The notes below the pieces were generated by a model. That model saw only the letters and a list, made by a program, of their open reading frames with translations. It was not told where the DNA came from and ran no database searches. A stretch of 31,162 nucleotides of DNA, from positions 1 to 31,162 of the forward strand of contig CAMLED010000002.1 of assembly GCA_946479115.1 (NCBI GenBank). Direction: 5' to 3'. The stretch comes from an uncultured Candidatus Saccharibacteria bacterium (GTDB lineage: Bacteria; Patescibacteria; Saccharimonadia; Saccharimonadales; UBA6022). Shown one piece after another: positions 14,306 through 23,023 of the stretch. Position 1 is the stretch's first letter; each line of letters begins with the position of its first letter. The position numbers and the translations under genes are program-made.

Positions 14306-15196
14306 CTAGCGTAAATTGCCACCGGTTGCACCGATAACTTCACCTGAGACGTAGCTAGATTCTTGGCTGGCGAGGAATACGTAAAGCGGCGCCAGTTCGG
14401 CTGGTTGGCCAGGACGGCCGAGTGGTGTGTCTTGGCCGAATTTGACGATTTTTTCTTGTGGCTGACCATGGGATGGTTGTAGTGGGGTCCAGATTGGTCC
14501 AGGGGCTACGGCATTTACACGAATGCCCTTTGGTGTTAATTGCTGTGCGAGGCCACGGGTGAAATTGGTAATTGCACCTTTGGTTGCGGCATAGTCAAGC
14601 AAACCTGGTGACGGCTGCGTGGCCTGAATAGATGTCGTGTTGATAATCGTGGCGCCAGGTTTTAGATGCTGCAACGCTTCTTGGCAGATCCAAAACATCG
14701 CAAAGATATTGACTGTGAAAGTATCGGTCAATTGTTGTGTCGTGATGTCTTTTATATCCTCGACATAGATTTGCTTGCCGGCGTTGTTGACGACAATATC
14801 TAAACCGCCAAGTTCCGAGGCGGCGTCATGTGGCAGCTGGCGGGCAAATGTCTCATCGGTTAGATCACCCGGCAGTAGAACGCACTTTCGCCCTGATTCT
14901 TCGATAACTTCTTTTACTTTGTCAGCGTCCTGTTGTTCGCTAGGTAAAAAGCTAATAGCTACATCGGCGCCTTCGCGGGCATAGGCAATCGCAACTGTCC
15001 TACCGATACCGCTGTCACCACCGGTGATTAAGGCTTTGCGGCCAGCTAAACGACCTGACCCTTCGTAGGTATCGACGCCGTGCTCGGCCTGCGGCTGCAA
15101 CTTTGCGTCTAAGCCTGGTTCAGGCTGGGTTTGTTCTGGGATCTCCCCTCCTTTGTATTGTTCACGTGGGTCATTGATTGCGTGTTGGTTCGTCAT
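14306..15196 (-). CDS. short-chain dehydrogenase/reductase (YghA/YhdF-like)
   Basis: 296 aa, longer than a classical SDR (about 250) because of a polar N-terminal extension (1-45) rich in Q, P and E, as in the YghA/YhdF group linked to general stress. The NAD(P) site TGGDSGIG is at 58-65, NNAG at 137-140, and the catalytic set is S189, Y202, K206 (YAATK). The C-terminal [11 protein letters not shown] is also typical. Cytoplasmic oxidoreductase of unknown substrate. GGAGG lies upstream of the ATG and the gene starts only 9 nt after the chaB stop, so the two form an operon. Confidence 0.92.
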   Translation of the reverse strand: MTNQHAINDPREQYKGGEIPEQTQPEPGLDAKLQPQAEHGVDTYEGSGRLAGRKALITGGDSGIGRTVAIAYAREGADVAISFLPSEQQDADKVKEVIEESGRKCVLLPGDLTDETFARQLPHDAASELGGLDIVVNNAGKQIYVEDIKDITTQQLTDTFTVNIFAMFWICQEALQHLKPGATIINTTSIQATQPSPGLLDYAATKGAITNFTRGLAQQLTPKGIRVNAVAPGPIWTPLQPSHGQPQEKIVKFGQDTPLGRPGQPAELAPLYVFLASQESSYVSGEVIGATGGNLR

Positions 15197-15205
15197 TCAC
15201 ACCTC

Positions 15206-15436
15206 CTATGATTTATGCCATTTTTCGTCGTCGCCTTTTTCGTAGCCAGCCTTTTTGACGGCGCTCCAAGCTACTTTGTGCGCTGTCTCTTCGCGATCAG
15301 CGTCACCATGTCGTTCACTAGGTTTGTCGTACTGATCGTACGCGCTATTGAACGCTTCTTTATAGATCTCTTGGGCGTGATCAGGAAGAACATTCCTCAC
15401 ACTCTCCGCGAGCTCGTTAATTGATTTGTATGGCAT
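15206..15436 (-). CDS. chaB: ChaB family protein
   Basis: 76 aa from the ATG at 15436, chosen because AAGGAGG is 7 nt upstream and the protein then begins MPYKSINELAESVRNVLP, the usual ChaB start. ChaB domains are small helical proteins (LPDHAQEIYKEAFNSAYDQY, then AHKVAWSAVKKAGYEK) first named as regulators of the ChaA cation antiporter; in most bacteria the role is unknown and the gene often lies with stress genes. Here it leads an operon with a stress-type dehydrogenase, which supports a general stress role rather than cation transport (inference; no chaA is present). Confidence 0.9.
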   Translation of the reverse strand: MPYKSINELAESVRNVLPDHAQEIYKEAFNSAYDQYDKPSERHGDADREETAHKVAWSAVKKAGYEKGDDEKWHKS

Positions 15437-15472
15437 GTCAGGCCTCCTTTCATTTAACGATGGTGTACTTAT

Positions 15473-15500
15473 ATTATACCTCGGTTGAGGCATGGGTTAA
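15473..15500 (-). promoter_or_regulatory. promoter of the chaB-dehydrogenase operon
   Basis: On the minus strand TTAACC (15495-15500), 16 nt, TATAAT (15473-15478). The leader to the ATG at 15436 is about 30 nt and includes the AAGGAGG site. Confidence 0.65.
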
Positions 15501-15577
15501 AGCCGCGTAAGGGCTATAGGTTGTGATGGATACTTTCGCTAAAAGCTCAATTCGTTGAATTAAGCACTTGGTGAAAG

Positions 15578-15633
15578 GGGTGCGCAGGAGGATTACTCCT
15601 GCGCACCCAGTGTCAATCATCTTGTAAGATGAT
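15578..15633 (-). terminator. hairpin pair after the telA cluster
   Basis: GGGTGCGCAGGAG (15578-15590) pairs perfectly with CTCCTGCGCACCC (15596-15608), 13 bp with a 5-nt loop; on the minus strand it is preceded by a second stem ATCATCTT/AAGATGAT (15616-15633). It follows the last gene of the cluster. The T-run is poor (CCTTTC), so termination may rest on hairpin strength. Confidence 0.7.
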
Positions 15634-15651
15634 CAACGACTAGACCTTACA

Positions 15652-16986
15652 TTACCCTTCGGCAGTCTGGCGGCCGTATTCGAGCACTTCCTCGGGTACC
15701 ATGGGTACCGGAGTGAGCTCGAGCGGCTGCTGGGCTCGCGTGACGAGTTCGATGACCGCCTCGTTGAGCTTGACGCCGGATTCTGTGATCCGGTGACCTG
15801 CTGTCACGATGGCGTCGGTCACTCGTGCACGCTGTTCCTGACCTTCACGAACGGCTGCCTCGATGCCTTCATTCTGAGCGACGATCGAGTCGGCCATAGC
15901 CACGATGGTTTCGGGACGGAGAGACGGGGCTTGGATGATCTTGGCGACCTTTGGTACAGCCGTAGCGGCTGCATCGGCGAACATCGTCAAAGCGTCGTTC
16001 GTCAGGTTGTCAATTTCTTCCTTTTTCTTGCCCGCATCTTCTGCCTGAACCAGAGTTCCCCAGACCGCAATGGTCATCTTGAGGGTCGGGATCGTCAGTT
16101 GGACCAGGAGGCCCAGCCGTTGGTCGAGACCATAGCTGATTTTGCGGATGTTGCGGATCTGTGGCGAGGTGGACCAGGCGACAAACAGTCGCTGGACAAA
16201 CTCGTTGGTACGAACTTCCACGTCGTTGATGAATTCAGCGATGAGGGTTTGGCGTTCGGTCAGATCGCGCTTTTCGGGCGAGTTCTCTGTGGCGTTGGCG
16301 ATTTGCGGTTCAAGTTTCTTCGCCTCGGCAAGAGCTTCGTCACGAATCTGTTCCATGATGGCGATGACGCCGATGAGCTGGGTGATGGCCAGTTCATTTT
16401 CACGGTACAGCTCGTCACACAGCAGCACGTTGCGTTGCAGCTGCTGGCGATTCTCGACGAGTTTTCCAGCTGAGCGGTCGAGACTCGTCTCGACCTTCAG
16501 GCTGTCCTCGTAGAGGTCATCCAGCAGGTTGCGTGCTCCGCGAAACATGTTGCTGAGCGTTTGCTTCCAGTTGTCGAATGCATCGAAGACCTTCTTGACC
16601 TTGGGGTCACTGGGGTCGTACTTGTGCCGAAAGTCGCTGACAATGTGGTTCATCTCTCTGGTGATTGTACTCACCTCGGGGATGTCGAGCTTGGTTTGCT
16701 CTGCCAGTATCCGGGATACCGTTCGGTTGACTCCGTCGAGTGACTGAGTGCCGAAGTTCGACAGTTTGGTGCTGTCGAGAAGCATTTCCGGGTACAAGCG
16801 GGCGGCGACAGTCTTGACCTGATCGAGCTGCGCTGGCGCAAGAACGGCCCTGCAGGAGAACGTTTGAAGTGTTCCCCCGCTGGCCGCCTTGGTGATGGCG
16901 GTGTCGACGGCACCTTTCGGTTCCGTCTCCTTGCCTTCGATTGCAGCGAAGTCGATTGCGATTTCAGGTGTGGTTGTTGCAGACAC
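15652..16986 (-). CDS. telA: toxic anion resistance protein, TelA/KlaA family
   Basis: 444 aa, the normal family length. It is a soluble, helical, coiled-coil-rich protein. Family features include the central RNLLDDLYEDSLKVETSLDRSAGKLVENRQQL region (about 155-185), the QLIGVIAIMEQIRDEAL helix and the conserved RLGLLVQLTIPTLKMTIAVWGT strand-helix region near 295-315. TelA proteins were named for tellurite resistance on plasmids; their chromosomal role is probably cell-envelope stress. The gene follows the XpaC-like gene by 12 nt, a pairing also known in Bacillus (xpaC-yceH). Codon choice is GC-richer than that of most neighbours: 38 G+C in 60 bases at 15661-15720. Confidence 0.93.
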   Translation of the reverse strand: MSATTTPEIAIDFAAIEGKETEPKGAVDTAITKAASGGTLQTFSCRAVLAPAQLDQVKTVAARLYPEMLLDSTKLSNFGTQSLDGVNRTVSRILAEQTKLDIPEVSTITREMNHIVSDFRHKYDPSDPKVKKVFDAFDNWKQTLSNMFRGARNLLDDLYEDSLKVETSLDRSAGKLVENRQQLQRNVLLCDELYRENELAITQLIGVIAIMEQIRDEALAEAKKLEPQIANATENSPEKRDLTERQTLIAEFINDVEVRTNEFVQRLFVAWSTSPQIRNIRKISYGLDQRLGLLVQLTIPTLKMTIAVWGTLVQAEDAGKKKEEIDNLTNDALTMFADAAATAVPKVAKIIQAPSLRPETIVAMADSIVAQNEGIEAAVREGQEQRARVTDAIVTAGHRITESGVKLNEAVIELVTRAQQPLELTPVPMVPEEVLEYGRQTAEG

Positions 16987-16998
16987 GGTGGTCCTTTC

Positions 16999-18021
16999 CT
17001 AGCGAATGGTTGGATCGTCGGACGGATTTGCAGATGCGAGCATTTTGATATCGACTCGGAAGTCGGTCAATGTGCCGCTTTCAACCTCTTGGATGTTTTT
17101 CAGAACGCCTGCTGCGTACTGCCCTGCGGCAGCCTTGCCATCACGTAGGTAGATACCTGTGTTGGGTTCGTAGTAGCGTGGATTCTTTTGAATATCCGTG
17201 TAGGTGACGAGCATCTTACGCACTGTCTGTAGGAGGCCTTTGTAGTGCGCGGTGGTCTGGTGAATTTCACTTGATTTGTTACGGCGGAGTCGTTTGAACA
17301 GCTCCATCGTGTCAAAACTGGCTTGGCGCAATGTCCGAGCCATCTCTTCATCGTCAAGTGTAAACTCATCGATTGCCGCGAGAAGATCACGAATTTCCGT
17401 CGGCGTTGCCGCCTCGGCCAGTTCGTAATCTTTGTTGACCTGCGTGGTTTGTCGCTTACGCGATTTGAGCCACGCATAGACCGCTCCAAGGCCGCCGGTA
17501 AGTAGTGCGACAACAGCTATGGATAGCCACAACAGACCGCCATCAAAACCGCCAGAATCTGGTGATGTTGATGGTGTGGTCTCGCTTCTTACTTCTGCGA
17601 CAAAATCCGTGAGGGCTGCGCCAACAGAAGTATTAGCATGTTCGGCTTCGTTAGCGATTTTACTCGCTTCCCCACCGGGTAGTGCACCTGATTTGGCTTC
17701 GAGGTCATTGCCAAAAGCAACGACCACGGTTTGCCTGCCAGATTGATTGCCGACATCGGATACGAATTGGGAGATGTCTCCTGCTTCGGTACCAGCATTC
17801 GAAGGTAAAACGACAACAGCGATGCTGGTGCCAGTTGTTTGCTCTTCGAGCTTTGCCTTGGTGGCAGCGTCAATCGTGCGTACTTCGGGTGAAACGTAAA
17901 CATTGCTAGTCTGCAGTGCCTGGACCGCCTCGTCGAGGTAGCTTGCCGCGTAGGCAATGCTCGGCGTTGCTACAAGTAGCAAGGTGGCAAGACCTAGCGC
18001 GGTGGCTGCGATATTTCGCAT
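16999..18021 (-). CDS. secreted/membrane protein with XpaC-like cytoplasmic domain
   Basis: 340 aa from the ATG at 18021, which has GGAAGGAG directly upstream; an ATG 24 nt further up lacks one. A signal peptide (1 to about 25, ending AYAAS) is followed by an extracytoplasmic domain (about 30-145) with strands SIAVVVLP and TVVVAFG, similar in layout to actinobacterial Rv1476-type membrane proteins. A Ser/Thr/Pro linker leads to a membrane segment (about 162-184), then a helical domain (200-340) similar to XpaC (5-bromo-4-chloroindolyl phosphate hydrolysis family). XpaC and TelA genes are often adjacent. Role probably in envelope stress; no catalytic site is evident. Confidence 0.78.
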   Translation of the reverse strand: MRNIAATALGLATLLLVATPSIAYAASYLDEAVQALQTSNVYVSPEVRTIDAATKAKLEEQTTGTSIAVVVLPSNAGTEAGDISQFVSDVGNQSGRQTVVVAFGNDLEAKSGALPGGEASKIANEAEHANTSVGAALTDFVAEVRSETTPSTSPDSGGFDGGLLWLSIAVVALLTGGLGAVYAWLKSRKRQTTQVNKDYELAEAATPTEIRDLLAAIDEFTLDDEEMARTLRQASFDTMELFKRLRRNKSSEIHQTTAHYKGLLQTVRKMLVTYTDIQKNPRYYEPNTGIYLRDGKAAAGQYAAGVLKNIQEVESGTLTDFRVDIKMLASANPSDDPTIR

Positions 18022-18211
18022 TGTTCTCCTTCCAAAAGCGGTCAAGACGAGTGGATAATGTAGGTTTGATTGTTAATGAGGTAATAAAAAATCACCATCT
18101 TGAGGGAAATCCCCTCATATAAAAAGATGCGATGTATCTTCTTGTATGAAATGATTTCAAAATTGTAGTGGGATTGGGGTGACCGTAATGGCCACCCCAA
18201 TCCACGATGGA
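18022..18211 (-). promoter_or_regulatory. 190-nt gap with terminator hairpin and possible second promoter
   Basis: After the VWA gene the hairpin TGGGATTGGGGTG/CACCCCAATCCAC (18169-18181 with 18193-18205, one bulge) is a probable, T-poor terminator. Further down, a small stem TGAGGG/CCCTCA (18101-18117) precedes the XpaC-like gene, with -10-like boxes ATACAT and TACATT but no strong promoter. Whether the downstream pair is read from here or by read-through cannot be decided by eye. Confidence 0.5.
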
Positions 18212-20017
18212 CTAGAAGTTATTGATTACTGACTTGAACACCAAGCTGAGGCGCCGAGGATTCGACGCATCAAACACCTGGCCACCAGATGCCTCTGCGA
18301 TTCGACGTAGGTCGTCCAGAGGTGCTTCGCTGCCGTAGATGATTGGGAAAACGCGCACGGGTGCGGCGTCATCACCTTCATCGGGGCCACGAAGCTGGCG
18401 TACAAGTGCGTCGATATTGACTCGTGAACCAGAATCTTGGCCATCAGACAGAACGACGATGGCATTGATTCGGCCCGGCTGGGCATTCTCCTTCATTTTC
18501 TTGTGAGCGGCAGAAATGGCATCGTAAAGCGGCGTGCCGCTTACAGGCGTCAGTTTCTTTATCTCGGCGGACAAGTTTTCACTGTCACCACCCAACGGCT
18601 TGACCGAACGTAGCTCGGCCATATTGTTGGGGATGTCGGTTGTAAAGGCTGTAACACCTACCTCGTCCGTTGTTCGAAAATGCTTGAGTGTCTCGACGGC
18701 GCTTGCGATAGCTGCGTTTAGGCGGCTAGTGTTCGCTGCATCTCCAATCGATTCTTTCATAGAGCCCGAGATGTCGATCAGCTCCATGACACTTGAGGGC
18801 TTTCGTACGTCATCTTCCCACTGTGTAATGGCAGTTGAAACGACAGGTACCGACGGCTTTTCGAGAAGAGTCGTCGGTTTGTCGGGAGTAACACCGTTTT
18901 CCGCTGTCACAAGACCGCCTGGTTTGGCGGCCGGATCAAGTGGTCGGAATCCGAAATCACCCAGAATGCTTTGAGCGGCTGGGGTTTGAACGAACTTTAT
19001 GAATGCCTCTGCGGCAACACGCTGCTCTTCGGTTACCCAATCTGCGGACTTGCCGAGAGCAACAATTGGATTGTCGCTCTCGAGTGAGCCTTCGGTTGGG
19101 TAGATAGCAATCAGAGGTTCATTCGGTTTGGTCAACTGCTCGCCCGGCTTGATGACCCGACTGGTCGGGTTGCCGATATTGTAGTTGATGACCGATGTTT
19201 CCTCGAGTGCGATTGCTGAAACGTAGTTCAACCCCTGGTTGTTCTGGTCACGCTTGTAAACGCGGTCCAGGACGTTGCCAGTAGTATCACCATAGTGAAT
19301 AACACACGATTCCAGTTCTTTGGAGAACTGGGTGCCTGCAGCAATATCAGCCTCGGTCAGTCCAGACGTTTTACCTGCGGCTGTGTAGTTCTGCATAAGT
19401 ACAGAGTTCAGGCCGGTGGTTGACGTTGTTGGATTGGTCTTGGCGATTTTAAAGCTGCCCCAGACTGCATTGGCACCGCCAAACTTGCCCCAACCTTTCG
19501 GGTCGAGACAGAGGTCGTGGAGGTCACGCAAGCTAATGTCTTTGTTGGGCCAGCCCATCGCTTCTGCCATGCGTTTCGGCATGGCCATGACAACGGGCGT
19601 GCGTGCAAATGACGAGGGGTTTGTTGGCACAAATGAGCTGCCTTTTGCATCGGCAACTTGTGCCACCCAGGAGGTAGACGCTGGCGACCAAATAGTTGGC
19701 CGTGGTTTGTCTGTTTCCTCGCTGGGCCAGCCCGCCTTCAAAAGTCGGGTTGCTTCACCTGAGGCGACATCCTTGGGGATGATGACGGCGCATTTAGCCA
19801 AGGCTTTACCTTCGGGCGAATCTTTGAACATGTCGGCCAATTTGGCAACCAAGTTCACCTTTTCCGAGGAGACGGCAGCGGGAACGGCTATGCAGCCGCC
19901 CAGGTCACCGAAATCATTCGGATCGGGTGTATTGTTGTTGTTCGACGAGTTGGTACAACCGGACAAAGCAAGTACGATAGCGATTGACGCTATCCCAAAC
20001 TTACCTTTACGTTGCAT
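18212..20017 (-). CDS. lipoprotein fusing a substrate-binding domain with a VWA domain
   Basis: 601 aa. Lipobox LSGC with acylated C21, then an Asn/Ser linker. Residues about 40-390 look like an ABC-type periplasmic solute-binding fold (TIWSPASTSW, LHDLCLDPKGWGKFGG, KFVQTPAAQSILGDFGFRP). From about 408 there is a VWA domain with a complete MIDAS start DISGS (415-419), a GTPLYDA loop and VVLSDGQDS. MIDAS domains bind Mg2+ and mediate protein contact. Proteins with this fusion are known mainly from Actinobacteria, often near TelA genes. Anchored on the outer face of the membrane, it may sense or scaffold; ligand unknown. Its leader RNA is structured, and the ATG follows AGAAGGG. Confidence 0.88.
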   Translation of the reverse strand: MQRKGKFGIASIAIVLALSGCTNSSNNNNTPDPNDFGDLGGCIAVPAAVSSEKVNLVAKLADMFKDSPEGKALAKCAVIIPKDVASGEATRLLKAGWPSEETDKPRPTIWSPASTSWVAQVADAKGSSFVPTNPSSFARTPVVMAMPKRMAEAMGWPNKDISLRDLHDLCLDPKGWGKFGGANAVWGSFKIAKTNPTTSTTGLNSVLMQNYTAAGKTSGLTEADIAAGTQFSKELESCVIHYGDTTGNVLDRVYKRDQNNQGLNYVSAIALEETSVINYNIGNPTSRVIKPGEQLTKPNEPLIAIYPTEGSLESDNPIVALGKSADWVTEEQRVAAEAFIKFVQTPAAQSILGDFGFRPLDPAAKPGGLVTAENGVTPDKPTTLLEKPSVPVVSTAITQWEDDVRKPSSVMELIDISGSMKESIGDAANTSRLNAAIASAVETLKHFRTTDEVGVTAFTTDIPNNMAELRSVKPLGGDSENLSAEIKKLTPVSGTPLYDAISAAHKKMKENAQPGRINAIVVLSDGQDSGSRVNIDALVRQLRGPDEGDDAAPVRVFPIIYGSEAPLDDLRRIAEASGGQVFDASNPRRLSLVFKSVINNF

Positions 20018-20058
20018 TGAGGTACCCTTCTAATTAGACGGATGAATCGAATGTATGG

Positions 20059-20098
20059 CTCGGGTCAGTAGCAATAAATCAAGTTGCTCTACCCCGAG
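20059..20098 (-). promoter_or_regulatory. structured 5' leader hairpin of the VWA lipoprotein mRNA
   Basis: In the transcript CTCGGG and CCCGAG (20093-20098 with 20059-20064) enclose GTA-GA-GCAA paired with TTGC-TAC around a 9-nt loop. The stem of about 13 pairs lies in a leader of about 99 nt. It could be a stabiliser or a regulatory element; no known riboswitch is recognised. Confidence 0.45.
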
Positions 20099-20122
20099 TA
20101 AGACACTCTGAGCAGTGGCGCT

Positions 20123-20151
20123 ATTGTACTACACTTATGCAAAAATGTCAA
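20123..20151 (-). promoter_or_regulatory. consensus promoter of the VWA-XpaC-TelA cluster
   Basis: On the minus strand TTGACA (20146-20151), exactly 17 nt, TACAAT (20123-20128). It is a full -35 consensus, expected to be strong, with transcription starting near 20116. Confidence 0.85.
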
Positions 20152-20205
20152 TAGCATAGCCGTCTTCTCACTACTGTTAGCAATATACGTGCGTTTTCGA
20201 TATAA

Positions 20206-22350
20206 CTAGTCTTTTTTGCGGGCAAGTTTTGATGGCCACCAGATGGACTTACCGATATCGTATGACAGTGCCGGCACGAGTAGTGAGCGGACGATGATGG
20301 TATCGATAAGGACACCGAAAGCGACAATGAATGCAATCTGCGCTAAGAATAGAATTGGGATAATACCCAGTGCCGCAAACGTTGCCGCGAGGACGACACC
20401 AGCAGATGTAATAACGCCACCTGTCTTGCCGAGACCACGAATAATTCCCTGCAGGGTGCCCATCTTTTTCGATTCTTCACGGACACGAGTCATCAGGAAG
20501 ATATTGTAATCAATACCAAGTGCGACCAGGAAGACGAAGCCGAATAGTGGCACAGATGCGTCCGCCCCTGGGAAGCCAAAGATGTGATTGAACACGAGTG
20601 CAGAGACACCAAGAGCAGCCACATAGCTGATAACAACTGTAATAATCAGGAGTAACGGTGCAACGATAGATCGTAGCAGCAAGATAAGAATCACAAAGAT
20701 GACAGCGAGGACAATTGGGATGATCTTTTTAAGGTCATTAGTGGCAGTTTCGTTGGTATCGAGCGCGATAGCGGTTGTGCCGCCAACAAGAACATCGGGG
20801 TCAATGCGAGCAAGTGTTGTGCGAGCATTACGAACGGTTGCTTCCGCTTCGTCTGAATCTGTTTCGGTGGTGGCGAGCGTCGCATTAATCAATACCTTGC
20901 CGTCGATAACTTTTGCGGGTAGCGATGCCTGCCCTGGCCTGCCATCTTGGCCAGTATAAACAGTTGCTGTGGTGACACCGTCCAGATCCATGAGTGCGGT
21001 CGTGATAGCATTTTGCCTATCGGCATTTGCAATAACAACCATTGGTGTACCAATCGTGGAATCGAAATGTTTTGCGAGCACAGCCTGGCCGTCAACCGCT
21101 TCGGACTGAGTCAGAATCAGGTCGGTTTGCGGAACGCCGTTTGCCCTGAGTTGTAAAATACCTGCCCCACCAGCAAGGAGTAATAATGCAGTAATAATCC
21201 AGGTTGTGCGTGGGCGGCGTGAGATGATGCGTCCAACCCAGCTCCAGAGTTTACCGATATCTTGATTGTTTTTAGAGGCATTAGCCACTGTTTCAGGATG
21301 ATATTTTGGTCGGGCTGGCCAGAATGAACCACGACCAAATGCTACGAGCAGTGCTGGCAAGAATGTGAGGGTTGCAAGCAATGAAAAGACAATACCGGTT
21401 GCGGCTATTGGACCAAGGCTCCGGTTAGAGTTAAGGTCGGAAAATAGTAGACATAATAACGCGACAATCACGGTCAAGCCAGAGGCGACGATTGGCTCAA
21501 AGGCAGCCCTGAAGGCGGTCGCCATAGCGCTCCATTTTGACTGGACGTGTGTCAGAGCTTCACGGTAACGCGCGACGAGAAGGAGTGAATAGTCAGTGGC
21601 GGCACCAATCACAAGGATCGACAAGATGCCTTGGCTTTGTCCGTTTAATTCAATCCATCCCCATTTGGCCATAAAGTACACAATAAGAATTGCCCCACAC
21701 AGCGCAAACATTGAGTTGAGTAAGACGATGAACGGTAGCGCCAATGATCGATAAACAAGTAGCAGGATAACAAAAACAACAGATAGTGCAACGATCAGCA
21801 ATATACCGTCGATTCCGCCAAATGCTTTGACGAGATCGGCAGTTAAGCCTGCAGGTCCGGCAACGTACGCGGTCTGCCCTGCCGGTGTATTTTCGCTGGT
21901 TACAGTTCGCAGATCAGCGATGACGTTTTTGATTTCGTCACGGCTGGTAATTGGAACAATGAACTGCACGGCCATGCCGTCGGCTGATGGAATGGGACCG
22001 GCTACAGATGTGCCAGACTGGACACCATTAACCGACTGTAGCTTGGCAACGAGCGGTTGGTAGTCGCGGTAATTTGCCGGGCTGATCTTGGCGTCTGACT
22101 CGATAACAATAATCGCTGGAATTGAATTGGAATTTCGGAATTTTGCCTGGATTTCTTGAACCTTGGTCGATTGGGCACTGGCTGGCAAGAACGAAGCTTG
22201 ATCATTAGTAGATACCGAGGAGATTTTGCCAAATGTTGGTCCGCCGAATCCTGCAATAGCGAGCCAGATAATAATAAGCAGCGCCGGCGCTAATCTGCGA
22301 AGCCATTTAAATGTTCGAGGATGAGCGCGTAGTGAGGATAATAAGTGCAT
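20206..22350 (-). CDS. MMPL/RND-family membrane transporter
   Basis: 714 aa from the ATG at 22350; an open frame 51 codons longer has no family similarity and crosses the divergent gene. The protein has two halves, each with one membrane helix, a large extracytoplasmic domain and five further helices. Signature helices DYSLLLVARYREAL (first half, about 265-280) and DYNIFLMTRVREE (second half) carry the acidic residue of the proton relay. MMPL transporters export lipids or drugs in Actinobacteria, and relatives exist in many bacteria. Substrate not determinable. A TATACT box ends 6 nt before the ATG and no ribosome site is present: predicted leaderless start. Confidence 0.9.
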   Translation of the reverse strand: MHLLSSLRAHPRTFKWLRRLAPALLIIIWLAIAGFGGPTFGKISSVSTNDQASFLPASAQSTKVQEIQAKFRNSNSIPAIIVIESDAKISPANYRDYQPLVAKLQSVNGVQSGTSVAGPIPSADGMAVQFIVPITSRDEIKNVIADLRTVTSENTPAGQTAYVAGPAGLTADLVKAFGGIDGILLIVALSVVFVILLLVYRSLALPFIVLLNSMFALCGAILIVYFMAKWGWIELNGQSQGILSILVIGAATDYSLLLVARYREALTHVQSKWSAMATAFRAAFEPIVASGLTVIVALLCLLFSDLNSNRSLGPIAATGIVFSLLATLTFLPALLVAFGRGSFWPARPKYHPETVANASKNNQDIGKLWSWVGRIISRRPRTTWIITALLLLAGGAGILQLRANGVPQTDLILTQSEAVDGQAVLAKHFDSTIGTPMVVIANADRQNAITTALMDLDGVTTATVYTGQDGRPGQASLPAKVIDGKVLINATLATTETDSDEAEATVRNARTTLARIDPDVLVGGTTAIALDTNETATNDLKKIIPIVLAVIFVILILLLRSIVAPLLLIITVVISYVAALGVSALVFNHIFGFPGADASVPLFGFVFLVALGIDYNIFLMTRVREESKKMGTLQGIIRGLGKTGGVITSAGVVLAATFAALGIIPILFLAQIAFIVAFGVLIDTIIVRSLLVPALSYDIGKSIWWPSKLARKKD

Positions 22351-22387
22351 ATATCTAGTATAGCTGACTGTGTGACATACTGAGTGT
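22351..22387. promoter_or_regulatory. 37-nt divergent leaderless promoter region
   Basis: Both genes start from here. For the minus strand TATACT is at 22357-22362, 6 nt before the ATG at 22350; for the plus strand CATACT is at 22376-22381, 6 nt before the ATG at 22388. -35 boxes are weak on both strands. The two promoters must overlap, so a polymerase on one is likely to exclude the other. Confidence 0.55.
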
Positions 22388-23023
22388 ATGAATATGAACA
22401 AGCAAGTAACAGTGTTTGGAGCGGGCGGCCGAGTCGGTCGGCTAGTTGTGGAATTGCTTTTGGAACAAGATGTTAACGTGGTGGCTGCAGTACATCGCCC
22501 CAAGCAGTTCCCGCAGCATGAGCTATTAAAGATAGTATCAGTCGATATCTACGATGCCAGTAGTGTGGAACAAGCGATCAAAGGTTCGGATGCTGTCGTA
22601 AGTGCTCTTGGTAGCTGGGGTACAAAACGCAAGGACGTGCTGACAGTTGGTATCGATCACGTCATCAAAGCAATGCAAGCGCACGGCATTATGCGCGTCG
22701 TGAGTGTCACTGGAGCTGATGCACGTGCAGCTGGCGATACACTTAGTTTGATTCATAAACTCACGCACCTTGCCCTATCGGTCGTGGCATCAAAAATTCT
22801 CCGCGATGGTGAGCGGCACATTGTTTACCTAGAGGATAGTTCGCTCGATTGGACGGTTGTTCGCTCACCTATTATGAGTAGTAATGAAACTGTAGGTGCT
22901 GGCCAACTAACTACAAAGCGGCCATTTCCATGGCAAAAAGTAAGTTATCGGTATGTTGCCGAGGCTATGGTTGCGTCGCTTGATGATACTGCATGGATAC
23001 GACAAGCGCCGTATATTCGTTAA
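22388..23023 (+). CDS. NAD(P)-binding protein, NmrA/atypical SDR type
   Basis: 211 aa. The N-terminus VTVFGAGGRVGRLVVELLL (7-25) is a Rossmann GxGGxxG dinucleotide loop (11-18), followed by VAAVHRP, DIYD and AVVSALGSWG, the order seen in NAD(P)H-binding atypical SDRs of the NmrA/YwnB type. VVSVTGADAR and the later DWTVVRSPIM strand complete the family pattern. There is no classic YxxxK pair, so it may be a reductase with another mechanism or a redox sensor. A second Met at codon 3 is an alternative start. Its stop overlaps the stop of the convergent gene by four bases. Confidence 0.85.
   Translation: MNMNKQVTVFGAGGRVGRLVVELLLEQDVNVVAAVHRPKQFPQHELLKIVSVDIYDASSVEQAIKGSDAVVSALGSWGTKRKDVLTVGIDHVIKAMQAHGIMRVVSVTGADARAAGDTLSLIHKLTHLALSVVASKILRDGERHIVYLEDSSLDWTVVRSPIMSSNETVGAGQLTTKRPFPWQKVSYRYVAEAMVASLDDTAWIRQAPYIR

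Noticed and set aside
15793..16513. Long open frames on the plus strand opposite telA
   Set aside because: They mirror the codon pattern of telA, lack ribosome sites and promoters, and telA is a clear family member.
18101..18117. Small TGAGGG/CCCTCA stem as a riboswitch
   Set aside because: Six base pairs with no conserved aptamer elements; too simple to name.
22351..22503. Longer N-terminus for the MMPL transporter
   Set aside because: The extra residues have no family similarity, no ribosome site, and lie over the divergent NAD(P)-binding gene and both promoters.
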